Source of the DNA: an uncultured Ruminococcus sp.
GTDB taxonomy: Bacteria > Bacillota > Clostridia > Oscillospirales > CAG-272
Assembly: GCA_902782445.1 (NCBI GenBank)
Contig: CACZNC010000051.1
Location: forward strand, 1-58,935
DNA: 58,935 nucleotides
Direction of reading: 5' to 3'
The stretch's first letter is position 1; every line of letters begins with the position of its first letter. Of this stretch, positions 1 through 10,300 are shown one piece after another. Under the pieces are notes generated by a model. That model saw only the letters and a program-made list of their open reading frames with translations, made no database searches and was not told the DNA's origin. A program made the position numbers and the translations under genes.

Positions 1-21
1 GGAACACCCATGACTTTCTAG

Positions 22-113
22 GAGTTCCTCTTTTGGTTCTTTTCTCCTCGATAAAGGAGAAAAGAACAGCGATATCTCTGGATGACATCATTTAGAACGA
101 AAATAGTATAAAC
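22..113 (-). repeat. Interspersed repeat F, copy 1, with strong hairpin
   Basis: Read on the minus strand, this segment matches 18985-19093 on the plus strand; the first 70 bases or so differ at only two positions. It contains a perfect 12-bp inverted repeat, GTTCTTTTCTCC at 38-49 and GGAGAAAAGAAC at 56-67, separated by an 8-base loop. Its outer end (TATACTATTTTCGTTCTAA on the minus strand) resembles the left end of the other repeat family at 21630. No coding potential is evident. It is probably a small non-autonomous mobile or structured element. Confidence 0.7.
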
Positions 114-122
114 AGCGTCGAA

Positions 123-164
123 GCGCGTCCGATGGAATGAAAAACCGTCGGATGCGCTTTTTTT
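123..164 (+). terminator. Rho-independent terminator
   Basis: GCGC and TCCGA (123-132) pair with TCGGA and GCGC (148-157), and seven T residues follow. It would end transcription arriving from the left edge of the window, just before the promoter of the next gene. Confidence 0.6.
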
Positions 165-205
165 CCCGCGTCCGGCGTGAATGCGGGGGAGACATGGTTT
201 TTCGG

Positions 206-234
206 TTGACAGAGCGGGCGTTTTCCTGTATAAT
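206..234 (+). promoter_or_regulatory. Consensus sigma-A promoter for the DUF4038 glycosidase
   Basis: TTGACA at 206-211 and TATAAT at 229-234 are separated by exactly 17 bp, a perfect consensus. The predicted start point near 241 leaves a leader of about 60 nt before the gene at 300. No operator is obvious. Confidence 0.85.
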
Positions 235-299
235 GAACGCGGGAAAACATCGGAGAGGGCTTGAATAAACCGTCCTCCGCGGCCTGAAAGAAAACAAAA

Positions 300-3107
300 A
301 TGAAAAAACGAATCACGAGGCTGCTCATCATGCTTGGAATCACCGCGCTGCTTGGCTCCGTCCACGCTCATGGAACCGAGACCGTTCCGCTCTGGCACCG
401 GACGGACATCGTCCTCCACAGCGGGAGGGCGTATCAGAATCCCTATGCCGACGTGGAGATCGACGCCGTTTTCACCCACGAGGACGGGAACCAGATCTCC
501 CTCTACGGCTTCTGGAACGGCGGGGACGAATGGAGGATCCGTTTTGCTCCGACGAAAACGGGGCGGTGGAACTATGTCGTCCGCTGCTCCGATCCGGACA
601 ACGGGGACCTGAACGGGGCGGAGGGTTCTCTGATCGCCGCGTCGAACGAAGGGACCACCGCTCTGGACCGGCACGGCTTCGTCCGGGTATCGGAGAACGG
701 CCGGTATTTTGTCTATGACGACGGGACCCCCTTCTTCTGGCTCGGGGATACGAACTGGCAGGCACCGAATTATGTGTCGGTCACGCAGTGCAATTACCCC
801 GGCTGTTCCTGCTCGAATCAGTTCCGGCACGAGGTCGACGACCGGCTGAAAAAGGGGTTTACCGTCTATCAGACCTATTTTGACAGCGCGGAGAGCGACG
901 GCGGCGGTCAGCGGGGGGTCACGCCGGAGCCGTCCATGTGGAAGGTGCGCCATACGGAGATCGACCCGGCCGTGTTCACGGAGAAGTACGACAAAATGTT
1001 CGACTATCTCGCGGACCGCGGCATGGTGATCGCCCTCGGCTTCGGGGTCCATTCCAATACGGTGAACTCCATGACGCCCGAAGCGCTGGACCGGATATCC
1101 CGGTACCTGACCGCCCGGTACGCGTCCTATCCCGTGATCTGGATCACCGCCCAGGAGATCACCGGGGACGAACAGTACGGCGCGTGGGTGCGTTCGGCAA
1201 AGATCACGGAGGCGGGGGACGGGTACGGGCATCCTCAGAGCGCGCATCAGTTCCCGATGACGGCGGACAACCGTTTTGCACGCTCTCTGAACCGGAGTTC
1301 CTGGCACGACTTTTTCACGCTCCAGAACGGACACGGCCCGACGATCCCGAAAAAGAGCACGTACCGCGGGTACTGGAACACAACCGGCGCGGACGGGGAA
1401 CCGAAGCCCTTCGTCGAGACCGAGGCCAATTACGAAGACGTCTACTGCGGCGGCTTCAACGGATATGAGGCATCCCGGATCTCCGCCTGGAAAGCGGTCC
1501 TCTGCGGCAGCTGCGGCTTCACCTACGGGGTGAGTGGGATCTGGGCAAACTGTTACAGCACGGCGGGAAACACGGGCTGGCTCGGCACATACAGCCCGGA
1601 ACCCTGGTACATGGGACTGGACAAGCCCGGCTCTTCTGAGGTCGGATATCTGGCGGCGTTTATGAAAGCGGCCGGATTCGAGACCCTGATCCCCCGCTTT
1701 GACGATCCGGAATACTCCGACTTCCGGGACGAGAGAAAGGTCACGGCCTCCTCCTCCGACGGCGGGACCGCTGCGGCCTATTTCTACAACAGCGACCGTT
1801 CGACGGGCGTGCTGCGGGGATTGAAGCGGGACGCGGCATACCGGGCGTTCTGGTTCGATCCCGTGACCGGAAAGTATATTGCGGCCGGAGAGGGGATCCG
1901 GGCCGAAAACGGAAGCTGGACGGTCCCGGAGAAGCCGAACGCCGGGGACTGGGCGCTGATCTTGACCGACAGGGAGGATTTTCAGCCGGAGAGAACGGAA
2001 GCCATGCCGGAATCGGTTCCCCACGGGGAAGAGCCGGTCAATCTCCTGCGGGGCGCGGCGGCTGAGGCAGGGTCGTTCAGCGCGGCGGGAAGCGAGGCCG
2101 AGAGGGCGACGGACGGCAGGGGTGATTCCTGGTGGTGCGCGTCGGACGGGAGCTTTCCCCAGTGGATCTCCTTTGATCTGGGGAAAGAGAAGGACTTCAA
2201 CCGATTCTCCCTGCGGCTGTATCCCGGCACGGCGTCCGCGGTGTGGACCGTGGAGATCAGCCCGGACGGGGAGGAATGGAAGACGGTCCGGGATCGGGAA
2301 CGGCAGATCGTCGACGCGGGGGACGGCTCCGTCGGCGGCTTCCTCGGCGAAACGGTGACTGCCCGGTTCATCCGGGTGACCTTCCACGAGGTGGTCGGAA
2401 ACTGGGCGGCGGTCGTGGAAGCGGAGGCCTCTCTCGCGGAAGAGGTCGAACGGGAGATCCCGGACTACGGCGGATCCCTCGGGAAACCGTCCGTCACCTG
2501 CGTCGGGAGCGCGGTCTACACGGCCTCCGGCAAACTCGGCAACTGTACGGAGAATCTCACGGACGGGAGCCTTCTGACGGAATGGACGCCCTTCGCCCCG
2601 GAAGCGACCCAGACGATTTTGTGCGATCTCGGCGCGGTGAAGCCCCTTTGCGGGATGAACGTCGTGCCCGGAAAGCAGTCGGCTCCGTTCCATATCCGGA
2701 TCGAAGGCTCGGCGGACGGGGAGGACTGGACCCTCCTCGCGGATACGAAAACGGGGGGACGGAATGTCTGCCGCGGAGCACGGTTCGACGGCCGTCCGGT
2801 GCTGTCGGAAAAACTGAGCGGGGAATACCGGTTTGTGAAACTGCTCGTTTTCGGCGTCTCGGATAAATCCGTGAAGAAGACCATCGCCGCCCTCGAAGTT
2901 TACGCGGAAGACCCGGCGGAAAAAGAAACGCCCGCCCCCGGAACGACGTCCCAGGCCCAACCTCGAGCGGAGACGGGTGAGGCGCAGACAAAGGAAGCCC
3001 GCAGCGGGGGGAATCTGCTCAAAACAGCGGTCCCCGTTCTTGCCGGGATCCTCCTCTGCGCCGGTGCGGCTGCGCTGCTGTTCGGAAAACGGAGGAAGAA
3101 GGGATAG
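300..3107 (+). CDS. DUF5060/DUF4038 (apiosidase-like) glycoside hydrolase, surface anchored
   Basis: A 935-residue secreted protein. Residues 1-24 are a signal peptide ending VHA. Residues about 28-105 look like the DUF5060 beta-sandwich. Residues about 120-500 look like the DUF4038 TIM-barrel found in apiosidase-like (GH140-type) enzymes, with the typical run FFWLGDTNWQ. Residues about 520-600 resemble the collagen-binding-like C-terminal domain common in this family. Two discoidin (F5/8 type C) carbohydrate-binding-like domains follow (about 590-705 and 730-870). A Pro/Thr/Glu-rich linker leads to one membrane helix (906-928) and a KRRKKG tail, so the enzyme is probably held on the outer face of the membrane. 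It is transcribed alone, from a consensus promoter to a terminator at 3200. The ribosome site before the ATG is weak (GAAAG). Family assignment is solid; the substrate, perhaps an apiose-containing pectin side chain, is inferred. Confidence 0.85.
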   Translation: MKKRITRLLIMLGITALLGSVHAHGTETVPLWHRTDIVLHSGRAYQNPYADVEIDAVFTHEDGNQISLYGFWNGGDEWRIRFAPTKTGRWNYVVRCSDPDNGDLNGAEGSLIAASNEGTTALDRHGFVRVSENGRYFVYDDGTPFFWLGDTNWQAPNYVSVTQCNYPGCSCSNQFRHEVDDRLKKGFTVYQTYFDSAESDGGGQRGVTPEPSMWKVRHTEIDPAVFTEKYDKMFDYLADRGMVIALGFGVHSNTVNSMTPEALDRISRYLTARYASYPVIWITAQEITGDEQYGAWVRSAKITEAGDGYGHPQSAHQFPMTADNRFARSLNRSSWHDFFTLQNGHGPTIPKKSTYRGYWNTTGADGEPKPFVETEANYEDVYCGGFNGYEASRISAWKAVLCGSCGFTYGVSGIWANCYSTAGNTGWLGTYSPEPWYMGLDKPGSSEVGYLAAFMKAAGFETLIPRFDDPEYSDFRDERKVTASSSDGGTAAAYFYNSDRSTGVLRGLKRDAAYRAFWFDPVTGKYIAAGEGIRAENGSWTVPEKPNAGDWALILTDREDFQPERTEAMPESVPHGEEPVNLLRGAAAEAGSFSAAGSEAERATDGRGDSWWCASDGSFPQWISFDLGKEKDFNRFSLRLYPGTASAVWTVEISPDGEEWKTVRDRERQIVDAGDGSVGGFLGETVTARFIRVTFHEVVGNWAAVVEAEASLAEEVEREIPDYGGSLGKPSVTCVGSAVYTASGKLGNCTENLTDGSLLTEWTPFAPEATQTILCDLGAVKPLCGMNVVPGKQSAPFHIRIEGSADGEDWTLLADTKTGGRNVCRGARFDGRPVLSEKLSGEYRFVKLLVFGVSDKSVKKTIAALEVYAEDPAEKETPAPGTTSQAQPRAETGEAQTKEARSGGNLLKTAVPVLAGILLCAGAAALLFGKRRKKG

Positions 3108-3199
3108 GACGCCCCTGATGCTGTGCGGGGCAACGGGCTCGGCGCCGCGCCGTCCGGATCCGGAACGGAGGACTCGCATCCCCTTCAAAAAAAAATGAC

Positions 3200-3247
3200 C
3201 GCCGGCTGATCGAATGGCTTTCTCCGTCCGATGGGCCGGCGTTTTTT
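3200..3247 (+). terminator. Rho-independent terminator after the DUF4038 gene
   Basis: CGCCGGC at 3200-3206 pairs with GCCGGCG at 3235-3241, followed by a T-run (3242-3247). An A-run lies before the stem, so it may act in both directions. Confidence 0.75.
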
Positions 3248-3287
3248 CTGACGATAGAAAAATTTCGCTCTGCCCGGCCCGAAAATA

Positions 3288-3316
3288 TTGCATAATCGAA
3301 GAATATATGCTATACT
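3288..3316 (+). promoter_or_regulatory. Sigma-A promoter for the desulfurase-Nif11-protease cluster
   Basis: TTGCAT at 3288-3293 and TATACT at 3311-3316 with a 17-bp spacer. The transcript would start near 3323 and have a leader of about 125 nt before the cysteine desulfurase at 3448. Confidence 0.65.
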
Positions 3317-3447
3317 GTTATACCATATTTTTTCATGCGGATCGGAGCCGGGGAAACGCGCCGGGGAAAAAACGCGGAGGGCGAAGAATGCCCCTGCCTG
3401 CTGCCTGACGAGGTCCGCAAGCCGTGATCCCCGGAGGACTGTGCCCC

Positions 3448-4581
3448 ATGATCTACCTTGACAACGCGGCGACCACCCGCCTGACGGAGCCGGTGCTCGA
3501 AGTCATGCTCCCGTTTCTGACTTCGGAATACGCGAACCCGTCGGCGGCCTACGGATCCGCCCGGCGCGCTGGATCGGCTGTCGAACGGGCGAGGGAACAG
3601 TGCGCCGCGCTCATCGCCGCCGAACCCGGGGAGATCGTCTTCACCGGGAGCGGAACGGAATCCGACAACTGGGTCCTCCGCTCCGCCCTGCTTCTGACGG
3701 GGAAACGCCGCATCGTCACAACGAAGATCGAGCACCACGCGATCCTGCGCTGCTGCGAACAGCTGGAAAGGGAAGGCGCGGCTGTGACTTATCTCGACCC
3801 GGACCCGGAGGGGATCGTGTCCCCGGAATCGGTGCGGGAAGCCCTGACGGACGACACCGCGCTGGTATCCGTCATGACCGCGAACAACGAGATCGGTTCG
3901 ATCCAGCCGATCCGGGAAATCGGGGGGATCTGCCGGGAGCGGGGGGTCCTCTTCCACACCGACGCGGTGCAGGCTTACGGCCATATCCCCCTCGACGTCG
4001 GGGAAATGAACGTCGATTTTCTCTCCGCCAGCGCCCATAAGCTCCACGGCCCCAAAGGCGCGGGACTTCTGTATATCCGGAAGGGGATCGCGCTTCCTCC
4101 CCTGCTTTTCGGCGGGGCGCAGGAGGACGGGAGACGGGCCGGAACCTCGAACACCGCGGGGATCGCGGGCTTCGGAAAGGCGGCGGAGATGGCCGGAGAG
4201 GGCATGGCGGAAAAGTCCGTCAGGATCACGGCCCTGCGGGACATCCTTGTGCGGCGCATCCTGAAAGAGATCCCCGGCTCCTCCCTCAACGGACATCCCG
4301 TGAAGCGGCTTCCGGGGAACGTGAACGTCTCCTTCGCGGGGATCAGCGGTTCGGAGCTTTTGACGCTGCTCGACGGGCAGGGGATCTGCGCGTCGACCGG
4401 GGCGGCCTGCAGTTCTTCTTCGGGAAAGCCCTCCCATGTGCTGACCGCCGTCGGGAAATCGCGGACCCGGGCGAACGGCGCGATCCGGCTCTCGCTGTCG
4501 GACGAGACGACCCGGGAAGAGGTTGACGCGGCCTTTCGCGCGCTGAAGGAATCCGTATCCGCGTTATCCATGCTGAACTGA
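3448..4581 (+). CDS. Cysteine desulfurase (NifS/IscS-like, class V aminotransferase)
   Basis: A 377-residue PLP enzyme that moves sulfur from L-cysteine onto its own active-site cysteine. The N-terminus MIYLDNAATT is the family signature. The PLP lysine is K198 in SASAHKLHGPKG, and the sulfur-carrying cysteine is C321 in the loop TGAACSSSSGKPSH, a serine-rich loop typical of the NifS/IscS group. The ATG at 3448 is preferred because GGAGGA lies 10 bases upstream; an in-frame GTG at 3424 would include that ribosome site in the coding sequence. It is the first gene of a colinear set with a thioredoxin-like protein 12 bp downstream. No iscU-like scaffold lies nearby, so the sulfur acceptor is unknown; tRNA thiolation, Fe-S assembly or modification of the nearby peptide are all possible. 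Confidence 0.92.
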   Translation: MIYLDNAATTRLTEPVLEVMLPFLTSEYANPSAAYGSARRAGSAVERAREQCAALIAAEPGEIVFTGSGTESDNWVLRSALLLTGKRRIVTTKIEHHAILRCCEQLEREGAAVTYLDPDPEGIVSPESVREALTDDTALVSVMTANNEIGSIQPIREIGGICRERGVLFHTDAVQAYGHIPLDVGEMNVDFLSASAHKLHGPKGAGLLYIRKGIALPPLLFGGAQEDGRRAGTSNTAGIAGFGKAAEMAGEGMAEKSVRITALRDILVRRILKEIPGSSLNGHPVKRLPGNVNVSFAGISGSELLTLLDGQGICASTGAACSSSSGKPSHVLTAVGKSRTRANGAIRLSLSDETTREEVDAAFRALKESVSALSMLN

Positions 4582-4593
4582 GGAGGCGGGGGT

Positions 4594-5265
4594 ATGACTG
4601 AGATCACGACGCGGGAGGAGTGGAACGCCGCGCTGGGGGAGAAGACCGTGCTGGCGGCCTGTATGCAGAAGGGCTGCCTCCCCTGCGCCTCCGTATCCCC
4701 GCTCTGCAATATGCTCTCCGGCTTCGGCGGCTTTCTGACCGCGCGGCTGGATGTGGCGGAAAACGGGTGGTTTACGGACGAATACAGCGTCGACGGTTCC
4801 CCGACCTGGATCGTTTTCCGGGAAGGGGAGGAGATCGGGCGGATCGACCCGGCGGGAAAAAGCGCGGAGGAACTGGCCGCGTTCTTCGACGGAGCTCTCG
4901 GCCTGACTCTGTCCCCCGGGGATCTCCGGGGCGCGCTGGAGGAGGGCAGGAGACAGGCGGATTACCTCGAAAACTGTCTGGCGGAACTGAATTTCCGGCG
5001 GAAGGAAACGAGCGAGGACCTGCTTCTGGCCTCGGTGCGGATCAAGGTCTTCAAAGCCTGCCTCGAATGCCGCGAAGAAGAGCTCGCCCGGTGCGTGTCC
5101 GCTGAGATCGGCCGTATCCTCGAACGTCTCCAGGCGCAGATGCGGACCCCGGAGGACATGACGGAGGCAAGGCGGAGCGCGGTCAAAAAACTGCCGGGGA
5201 TGGCCCAGGACTATATCCGCGATCTGACCGAGATAAAAAAACGCGCGGCGGAACGGGAGCGTTGA
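4594..5265 (+). CDS. Thioredoxin-like protein with C-terminal helical extension
   Basis: A 223-residue cytoplasmic protein with no signal peptide. Residues 1-105 look like a thioredoxin fold: a redox motif CLPC (C28 and C31) at the start of a helix, a cis-proline site in DGSPTWIVF, and a final beta-hairpin. Residues about 110-223 are a charged, mainly helical extension of no family I recognise, with three further cysteines (KACLECREEE and CVSAEIG). It follows the cysteine desulfurase by 12 bp and precedes the Nif11-type peptide by 55 bp, so it could reduce a persulfide or the cysteines of that peptide. That link is inference from position only. Confidence 0.75.
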   Translation: MTEITTREEWNAALGEKTVLAACMQKGCLPCASVSPLCNMLSGFGGFLTARLDVAENGWFTDEYSVDGSPTWIVFREGEEIGRIDPAGKSAEELAAFFDGALGLTLSPGDLRGALEEGRRQADYLENCLAELNFRRKETSEDLLLASVRIKVFKACLECREEELARCVSAEIGRILERLQAQMRTPEDMTEARRSAVKKLPGMAQDYIRDLTEIKKRAAERER

Positions 5266-5320
5266 GATCTGAATAACCATTTTTCATTAAAATACAACAT
5301 ATTTCAGGAAGGACAAAAAC

Positions 5321-5701
5321 ATGAAAACAGTCAGCGAATTCTATGAAGAGATCCGGTGGAACAAGGAACTGTGGGAAGGGTTCGACGAGGCGGTGAGAGC
5401 CGGCCAGGCGGAAGCCTTTATGAAAGAGCGCGGCTGCGACGCCTCCTTCGGCGAGCTCACGCGCTATCTCCAGTCGCTGCACGAAGGAATGAACAGTGTG
5501 GAAGAATTGTCTCTCGAAGAACTGGAAGGCGTCGCGGGCGGTTTTCCGACACTCGAGGATTGCATCCGCTCCTGTTTCGTTGAGGACGTCTATGTCCCGT
5601 GGCTGAGCGACTTCTGTCCCAAGTGCGAGTTTTACTTTTCCTCCCAGGTGATCATTCCCGAGAAGGACACAGGGCACGAAAAGACGTTCGGCCGCCCCTG
5701 A
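5321..5701 (+). CDS. Nif11-type leader peptide, candidate RiPP precursor
   Basis: A 126-residue protein. Residues 3-72 match the Nif11-like leader: an amphipathic N-terminal helix (SEFYEEIRWNKELWEGF), a middle block ending ELTRYL, and the classic end ELSLEELEGVAGG. The double glycine (73-74) is where leaders of this class are usually cut. The predicted core, residues 75-126, holds four cysteines (C81, C85, C99, C102), the last two as CPKC. AGGAAGGA lies just upstream of the ATG. The next gene, 25 bp downstream, is a subtilisin-like protease. No lanthionine synthetase, radical SAM, YcaO or C39 transporter gene is visible, so modification and export are unknown. The core could instead be an unmodified disulfide peptide or bind metal. 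Confidence 0.75.
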   Translation: MKTVSEFYEEIRWNKELWEGFDEAVRAGQAEAFMKERGCDASFGELTRYLQSLHEGMNSVEELSLEELEGVAGGFPTLEDCIRSCFVEDVYVPWLSDFCPKCEFYFSSQVIIPEKDTGHEKTFGRP

Positions 5702-5726
5702 CGGATGCCGGGAGGAAAAGAAAGCG

Positions 5727-7286
5727 GTGATGCTTTTGAAACGGAGAAAGATCCTCCGCCCGGTTTGGGGACTGTGCCTCGCCGCGGTCTTCCTTGCAGA
5801 CGCGCTGCTCGGATTTTCCGCCGCCCGCGCGGACGAGCCGTCCGGGACCGGGGGAACGGAGTGGAATCTCGCCATGATCGGCGCGGATACCGCTTCTTCT
5901 CTGGGATTCCGGGGGCAGAACGTGCGGATCGGAGTGATCGACTCCGGCGTCAGCACGCATCCGGCTTTTGGAGACAAGCTGGTCGGGGGACACAATTACG
6001 TCGCGGACGCCCCGGATCCGGAAGATACCTCCGACGCATACGGTCACGGCACCCGGGTGGCCGGGCTGATTGCCGCCGTCGCGCCGGAAGCGGAGATTGT
6101 CCCCTTGAAAATCACCGACAGCGGATCCGTCAGCACCAGCCTGCTCTGCGAGGCCATCTACGGCGGGATCGACGAATTCGGGTGCGATGTGCTGAACCTG
6201 AGCCTCGGGGTCCCCTACGACAGGGAATCCCTGCGTCAGGCCGTCGCATACGCGGCAAAGAAGGGCGTCGTGGTGGTCGCGGCCACGGGCAACGACGGGA
6301 CGGGGGAGATCTACTATCCCGCCGCCTACGACAGCGTCATCGGCGTGAGCGCGGTGGAGAGCAGCGGAGCGGTATCCGTGCGGTCCAACAGCAACGAGAG
6401 CGTTTCGATCGCCGCGCCGGGCGTTCAGGTGAGGACCGCGAGCCACCGGAGCGGATTTGTCACCGAAAGCGGATGCTCCTACGCCGTTCCCCATGTCTCC
6501 GCCGCCGCCGCGATCCTGTTCTGCGCCGATCCGGGTTTGTCCGCCGACGATGTCCTGCGCCTTTTGACCGGGTGCGCGGCGGACAGAGGGCTCACGGGAT
6601 ATGACGAACACTACGGCTACGGGATCCTCAACATCGCCGGATGCCTGGAGGCTCTCGCGGAGGAGGGGACGGATCCCGGCGCTCCTCCCGTCTCGTATGC
6701 GGACTGTCCCCGGGACGGCTCCTGTCCTCTGGCGGGATTCTCCGATCTGGACCGCTCCGGGTGGTATCACGACGGGATCCACTTCGCGCTGGAGAACGGC
6801 CTGATGAACGGCGCGGAAGGCAGGAATTTCGTCCCCGACGCCCCGACGAGCCGCGCCATGATCGTGACGATCCTGTGGCGTCTGGCTGGGAAACCGGCCG
6901 CTGCCTCCGATCCGGCGTTTGCCGACGTTCCCCCGGGGATATGGTACGCGGATGCGGTCCGGTGGGCGGCGTCCGAAGGTATCGTCGGAGGATACGGCGG
7001 CGCGCTGTTCGGGCCGGACGATCCGGTCAGCCGGGAACAGCTGGCGGCGATTTTGTACCGGTATGCCGACTCCCGCGGCGCGGATCCCGGGAGCGGATCG
7101 GGGGACATCCCGGACCGGTTTGCGGACGCGGGGGAGGTATCGCCCTGGGCCGCGGAAGCGATAGGATGGGCCGTTGAAAGCGGGCTGATCGGCGGCATCT
7201 CCGGCGGAAAGCTGGGACCCGGTCTGACCGCAGGCCGGGCGCAGACGGCGACGATCTTCATGCGCCTGGCGCGTATGATTGAATAG
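5727..7286 (+). CDS. Subtilisin-like serine protease (S8) with three SLH repeats
   Basis: A 519-residue secreted protease. A signal peptide (about 1-35, ending ARA) is followed by an S8 domain with the complete triad: D72 in VIDSG, H107 in YGHGT and S251 in GCSYAVPH. The oxyanion Asn is N189 in AATGND. The usual threonine before the catalytic serine is a cysteine here (C250). Three SLH repeats follow (about 338-395, 401-455, 463-515), which should attach it to cell-wall polymer. Translation starts at GTG 5727 or the next codon, ATG 5730; GGAGG at 5711 serves either. It sits between the Nif11-type peptide and the giant SLH protein, so it could cut the peptide leader or process surface proteins; neither is shown. 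Confidence 0.88.
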   Translation: MMLLKRRKILRPVWGLCLAAVFLADALLGFSAARADEPSGTGGTEWNLAMIGADTASSLGFRGQNVRIGVIDSGVSTHPAFGDKLVGGHNYVADAPDPEDTSDAYGHGTRVAGLIAAVAPEAEIVPLKITDSGSVSTSLLCEAIYGGIDEFGCDVLNLSLGVPYDRESLRQAVAYAAKKGVVVVAATGNDGTGEIYYPAAYDSVIGVSAVESSGAVSVRSNSNESVSIAAPGVQVRTASHRSGFVTESGCSYAVPHVSAAAAILFCADPGLSADDVLRLLTGCAADRGLTGYDEHYGYGILNIAGCLEALAEEGTDPGAPPVSYADCPRDGSCPLAGFSDLDRSGWYHDGIHFALENGLMNGAEGRNFVPDAPTSRAMIVTILWRLAGKPAAASDPAFADVPPGIWYADAVRWAASEGIVGGYGGALFGPDDPVSREQLAAILYRYADSRGADPGSGSGDIPDRFADAGEVSPWAAEAIGWAVESGLIGGISGGKLGPGLTAGRAQTATIFMRLARMIE

Positions 7287-7349
7287 CGTTTTCACATGAT
7301 TATCATTCGAAAGAGACCATCGTCATAATACGGAGTTTTGGAGGGACCG

Positions 7350-10300
7350 ATGAAAAGGGTTTTCAGTATCATTCTGGCGGCCGTCATGCTGATGGGCGTT
7401 CTCCCCATGAACGTGATCGCGGACGAGGTGCGCGGAGATCCGGTATTGCTTCCCGCAGCGGAACTGCCGGTGATGGAATACGCGGAGGGGATTCCCTATG
7501 CGGGATTTGCCTCCGGACAGGCGAATCTGCCGGAGCGCGGACTCTATGCGCTGACGCTGCGCCGCGCGGGCGACACGAGCCTTGCCTCCGCCGTCCTCGT
7601 CACCACCGTGGACGTCTCCGCGGTCTACGGCAGGGACTACGCCGTGAAGGACAGCAACTGGAGCACGGAAAAGCTCGAGAGCGACGGAACGATCCTTGAA
7701 AACTCCGCGGACGAAGAAAGCCGCCGGCAGACCCGGGAAACGCTCGACGCGATCGAGGGTCTCGTGGCGGACAGCATGTACGGAACGGCGGACGGGGACA
7801 TTCCCGCCGATGAGCCGGAGCCGGAAGACGCCTCCGAAGCCGCGAAGGATCCGGAAAGCCTCACCCTTGCCGAGCTGAAGGAGCTTCAGAGCGGGATGCC
7901 GGTCCGCGAGACCACGGAGAGCGAGTTCACCTCTCTCGCCGAGACCTTCCTCAGCCAGGCGAACATCGACCCCGCCGAATACCTCCCCATCACCTCCGTC
8001 ACGCGGGTGGAGTTTGCCCCCGGCGAGCGGGAACAGACTCTGACCTTCCGGATTCTGGAGGACGGGGAGAGCGAGGGGCAGGAGATGTTCAACTTCCTCC
8101 TGTCCGCCGCGGACGACTGCACCGCGATCATCGAGGCGGCGAGCTCTCTGAGCGTCATCATCGAGGACGACGAGCCCGTCGAGCACTCCCTCGTCAGCTT
8201 TGACGCGCCGTCGTATACCGCCCTTGACGGGTTCGCCAACGTCACCGTGACGCGGACGGGAGCCCTGTACTCCTATGTCACCGTCAATCTGCGGGCTTTG
8301 GAGAACGGCGGCGCGAAGGAAGGGGAAAACTTTGAAGCGACCGATCTGACCCTCGTTTTCCAGCCCTTCCAGGAAGAGGCCGTCGCCCCCGTTCCCGTCA
8401 CGGGCGGAGAAGAGGACACGCGTTTCGCTCTGGAACTCTATGAGCTCAGAGGGGCGGAACCCGGTGAGATCATGACCGCCGAAGCCGTGATCCCCGCCGG
8501 ATGTTCCGCGCCGGCTGAGGAAAAGGGAGAGGAGCGCATCGACGACAGCTACCTCGACGATTTCGACCGGGGCGGCGCGACCATGGGCAGCTATCCCTCC
8601 TCCCTCACCCTGGACGGCATCGGAGAAGTTTCCATCGAATACAAGGATACCTCCAATCCCAGCATGGGAACGATCATTCTGGGACAGAACGAGATCGGCA
8701 AATACTACGCCTCGAGGGACGGGATCTACAACATCACCACGGGCGGAGACGGCGACCACGTATACCACATCGGAGACGACGGGACCCCGCATCTCTACCT
8801 CGAATACTATTCTGGCTTGATCTGGCGGCACGGCTGGACGACGGGGACCGTTTACGTTCCCGAGCCCGTCAACCGTTACCGGATGATCCTCGCGGACCTT
8901 TCCACCGGATCGAGCTACAACGCTTCGAAGGTGGGACTGACGATCCAGACCATGGACGGCAGCGGCAGCCTGCTTACCTATGACAGAAAAGAGATCGGCG
9001 ACGAAAACGCGCGCAAGCCCAGACTGGCGACCTCCATGTTCCACAACAATGGCAGCGATTTCTCCCCCTACCCGTGGGGCAGCAAGTTCCAGATGTCCGT
9101 GCATGTCCAGCGCACCACCAACGACCTCAACCGCCCCTCAGCGAAGGTGTACGGCTTCGTGATGCTGTACAGGGAGTACCGCGTCAAAATGGTCCAGCCC
9201 GCCGCGATGGAATTCCGGACGGGCGAGCTGAGAGCGGACGGTACGCCCATTACCAAAAAGCTCGTGCCCGCGCAGGTAGCCTCGGCCACCGACACCACCC
9301 GCTACACCGGACAGGACATCCAGATCACCGAGAGCCCGGCGCCGGGAAATCTGGCGGTGTTCGGCACCCTCACCGGCTACAACATCAAGCCTCTGGACGG
9401 AAGCGCCTTCTTCTTCCCGTCCAACAGCACGAGGCTGACGCTGAACGACAACCTCATGGCGGTCATTGACCAGCATACGCCAAAGCTGACAAAGGGTCTG
9501 CCTGTGAGCGACGGCAACACCAATCTCGGCTATACCTCCCTGACCGTCCAGCCCGTGTACACGTACAGGGACGTCAACGTGAAACTGCTGCCTCCCACCG
9601 GGATCCCGGAAGGGGCGGAGTATCACTATCAGGACAGAGTCCTTGAAAAAATGCGCAAGGCCGGCAAAACCAACAGTTTCGAGAGCCGCCCGAATCTCCT
9701 CTGGGATTTCAGCACCGACAACGCGATGAACGCCTGCATGGGCGGGACCAGCCAGCATAGAGTGACCTGGGCTGCCGAGTCCGACGGCGGCGGCAACGCG
9801 TACTATCATTTCACCGCCACCGGCAGCGATCCCTATGTCTCCATCAACAGGGGAGTTCACGACGCGAGCGCGATTTTGTGGGCGAAGCTCCGCGTGAAAA
9901 ATCTGAGCCGGGCGGACAGAATCCAGCTGTTCGCGGCCGCGGGCGGGAATAACAACGTCACCGCCGAGAACTGCGCGGATATCTATCTGAATAAGGATAC
10001 CGAGTGGCATACCTATATCGTCGACCTTGCGGAACTGAACCGGAAAACCACGGGCCTGAGCGAATCGACGTGGACCGGCGAGGTCAAATGGATCCGGCTC
10101 GATCCCGGCACGGGGAAGAGCGCGGAGCTTCTGATCGACTATGTGGCGTTCTTCGCGAACAAGGCGGACGCGGAGGACTACCGCCCGGAGGAGACCTTTG
10201 CGAACGTGTTCCATGTGGGAGACACTTTGAACCTGACCATGACCACCCCCGTGGAAGACGCGTATTTCACCCAGTATTCCCAGTATCAGTACATCAACCC

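Noticed and set aside
18..3293. A 1,091-codon minus-strand open frame across the DUF4038 gene
   Set aside because: It is the high-GC antisense shadow of a clear glycosidase gene; its text is Arg/Pro/Gly-rich without domain signatures.
5321..5701. Possible lanthipeptide or radical-SAM RiPP cluster
   Set aside because: No LanM, YcaO, radical SAM or C39 transporter gene is visible, so only the precursor-like peptide is claimed.
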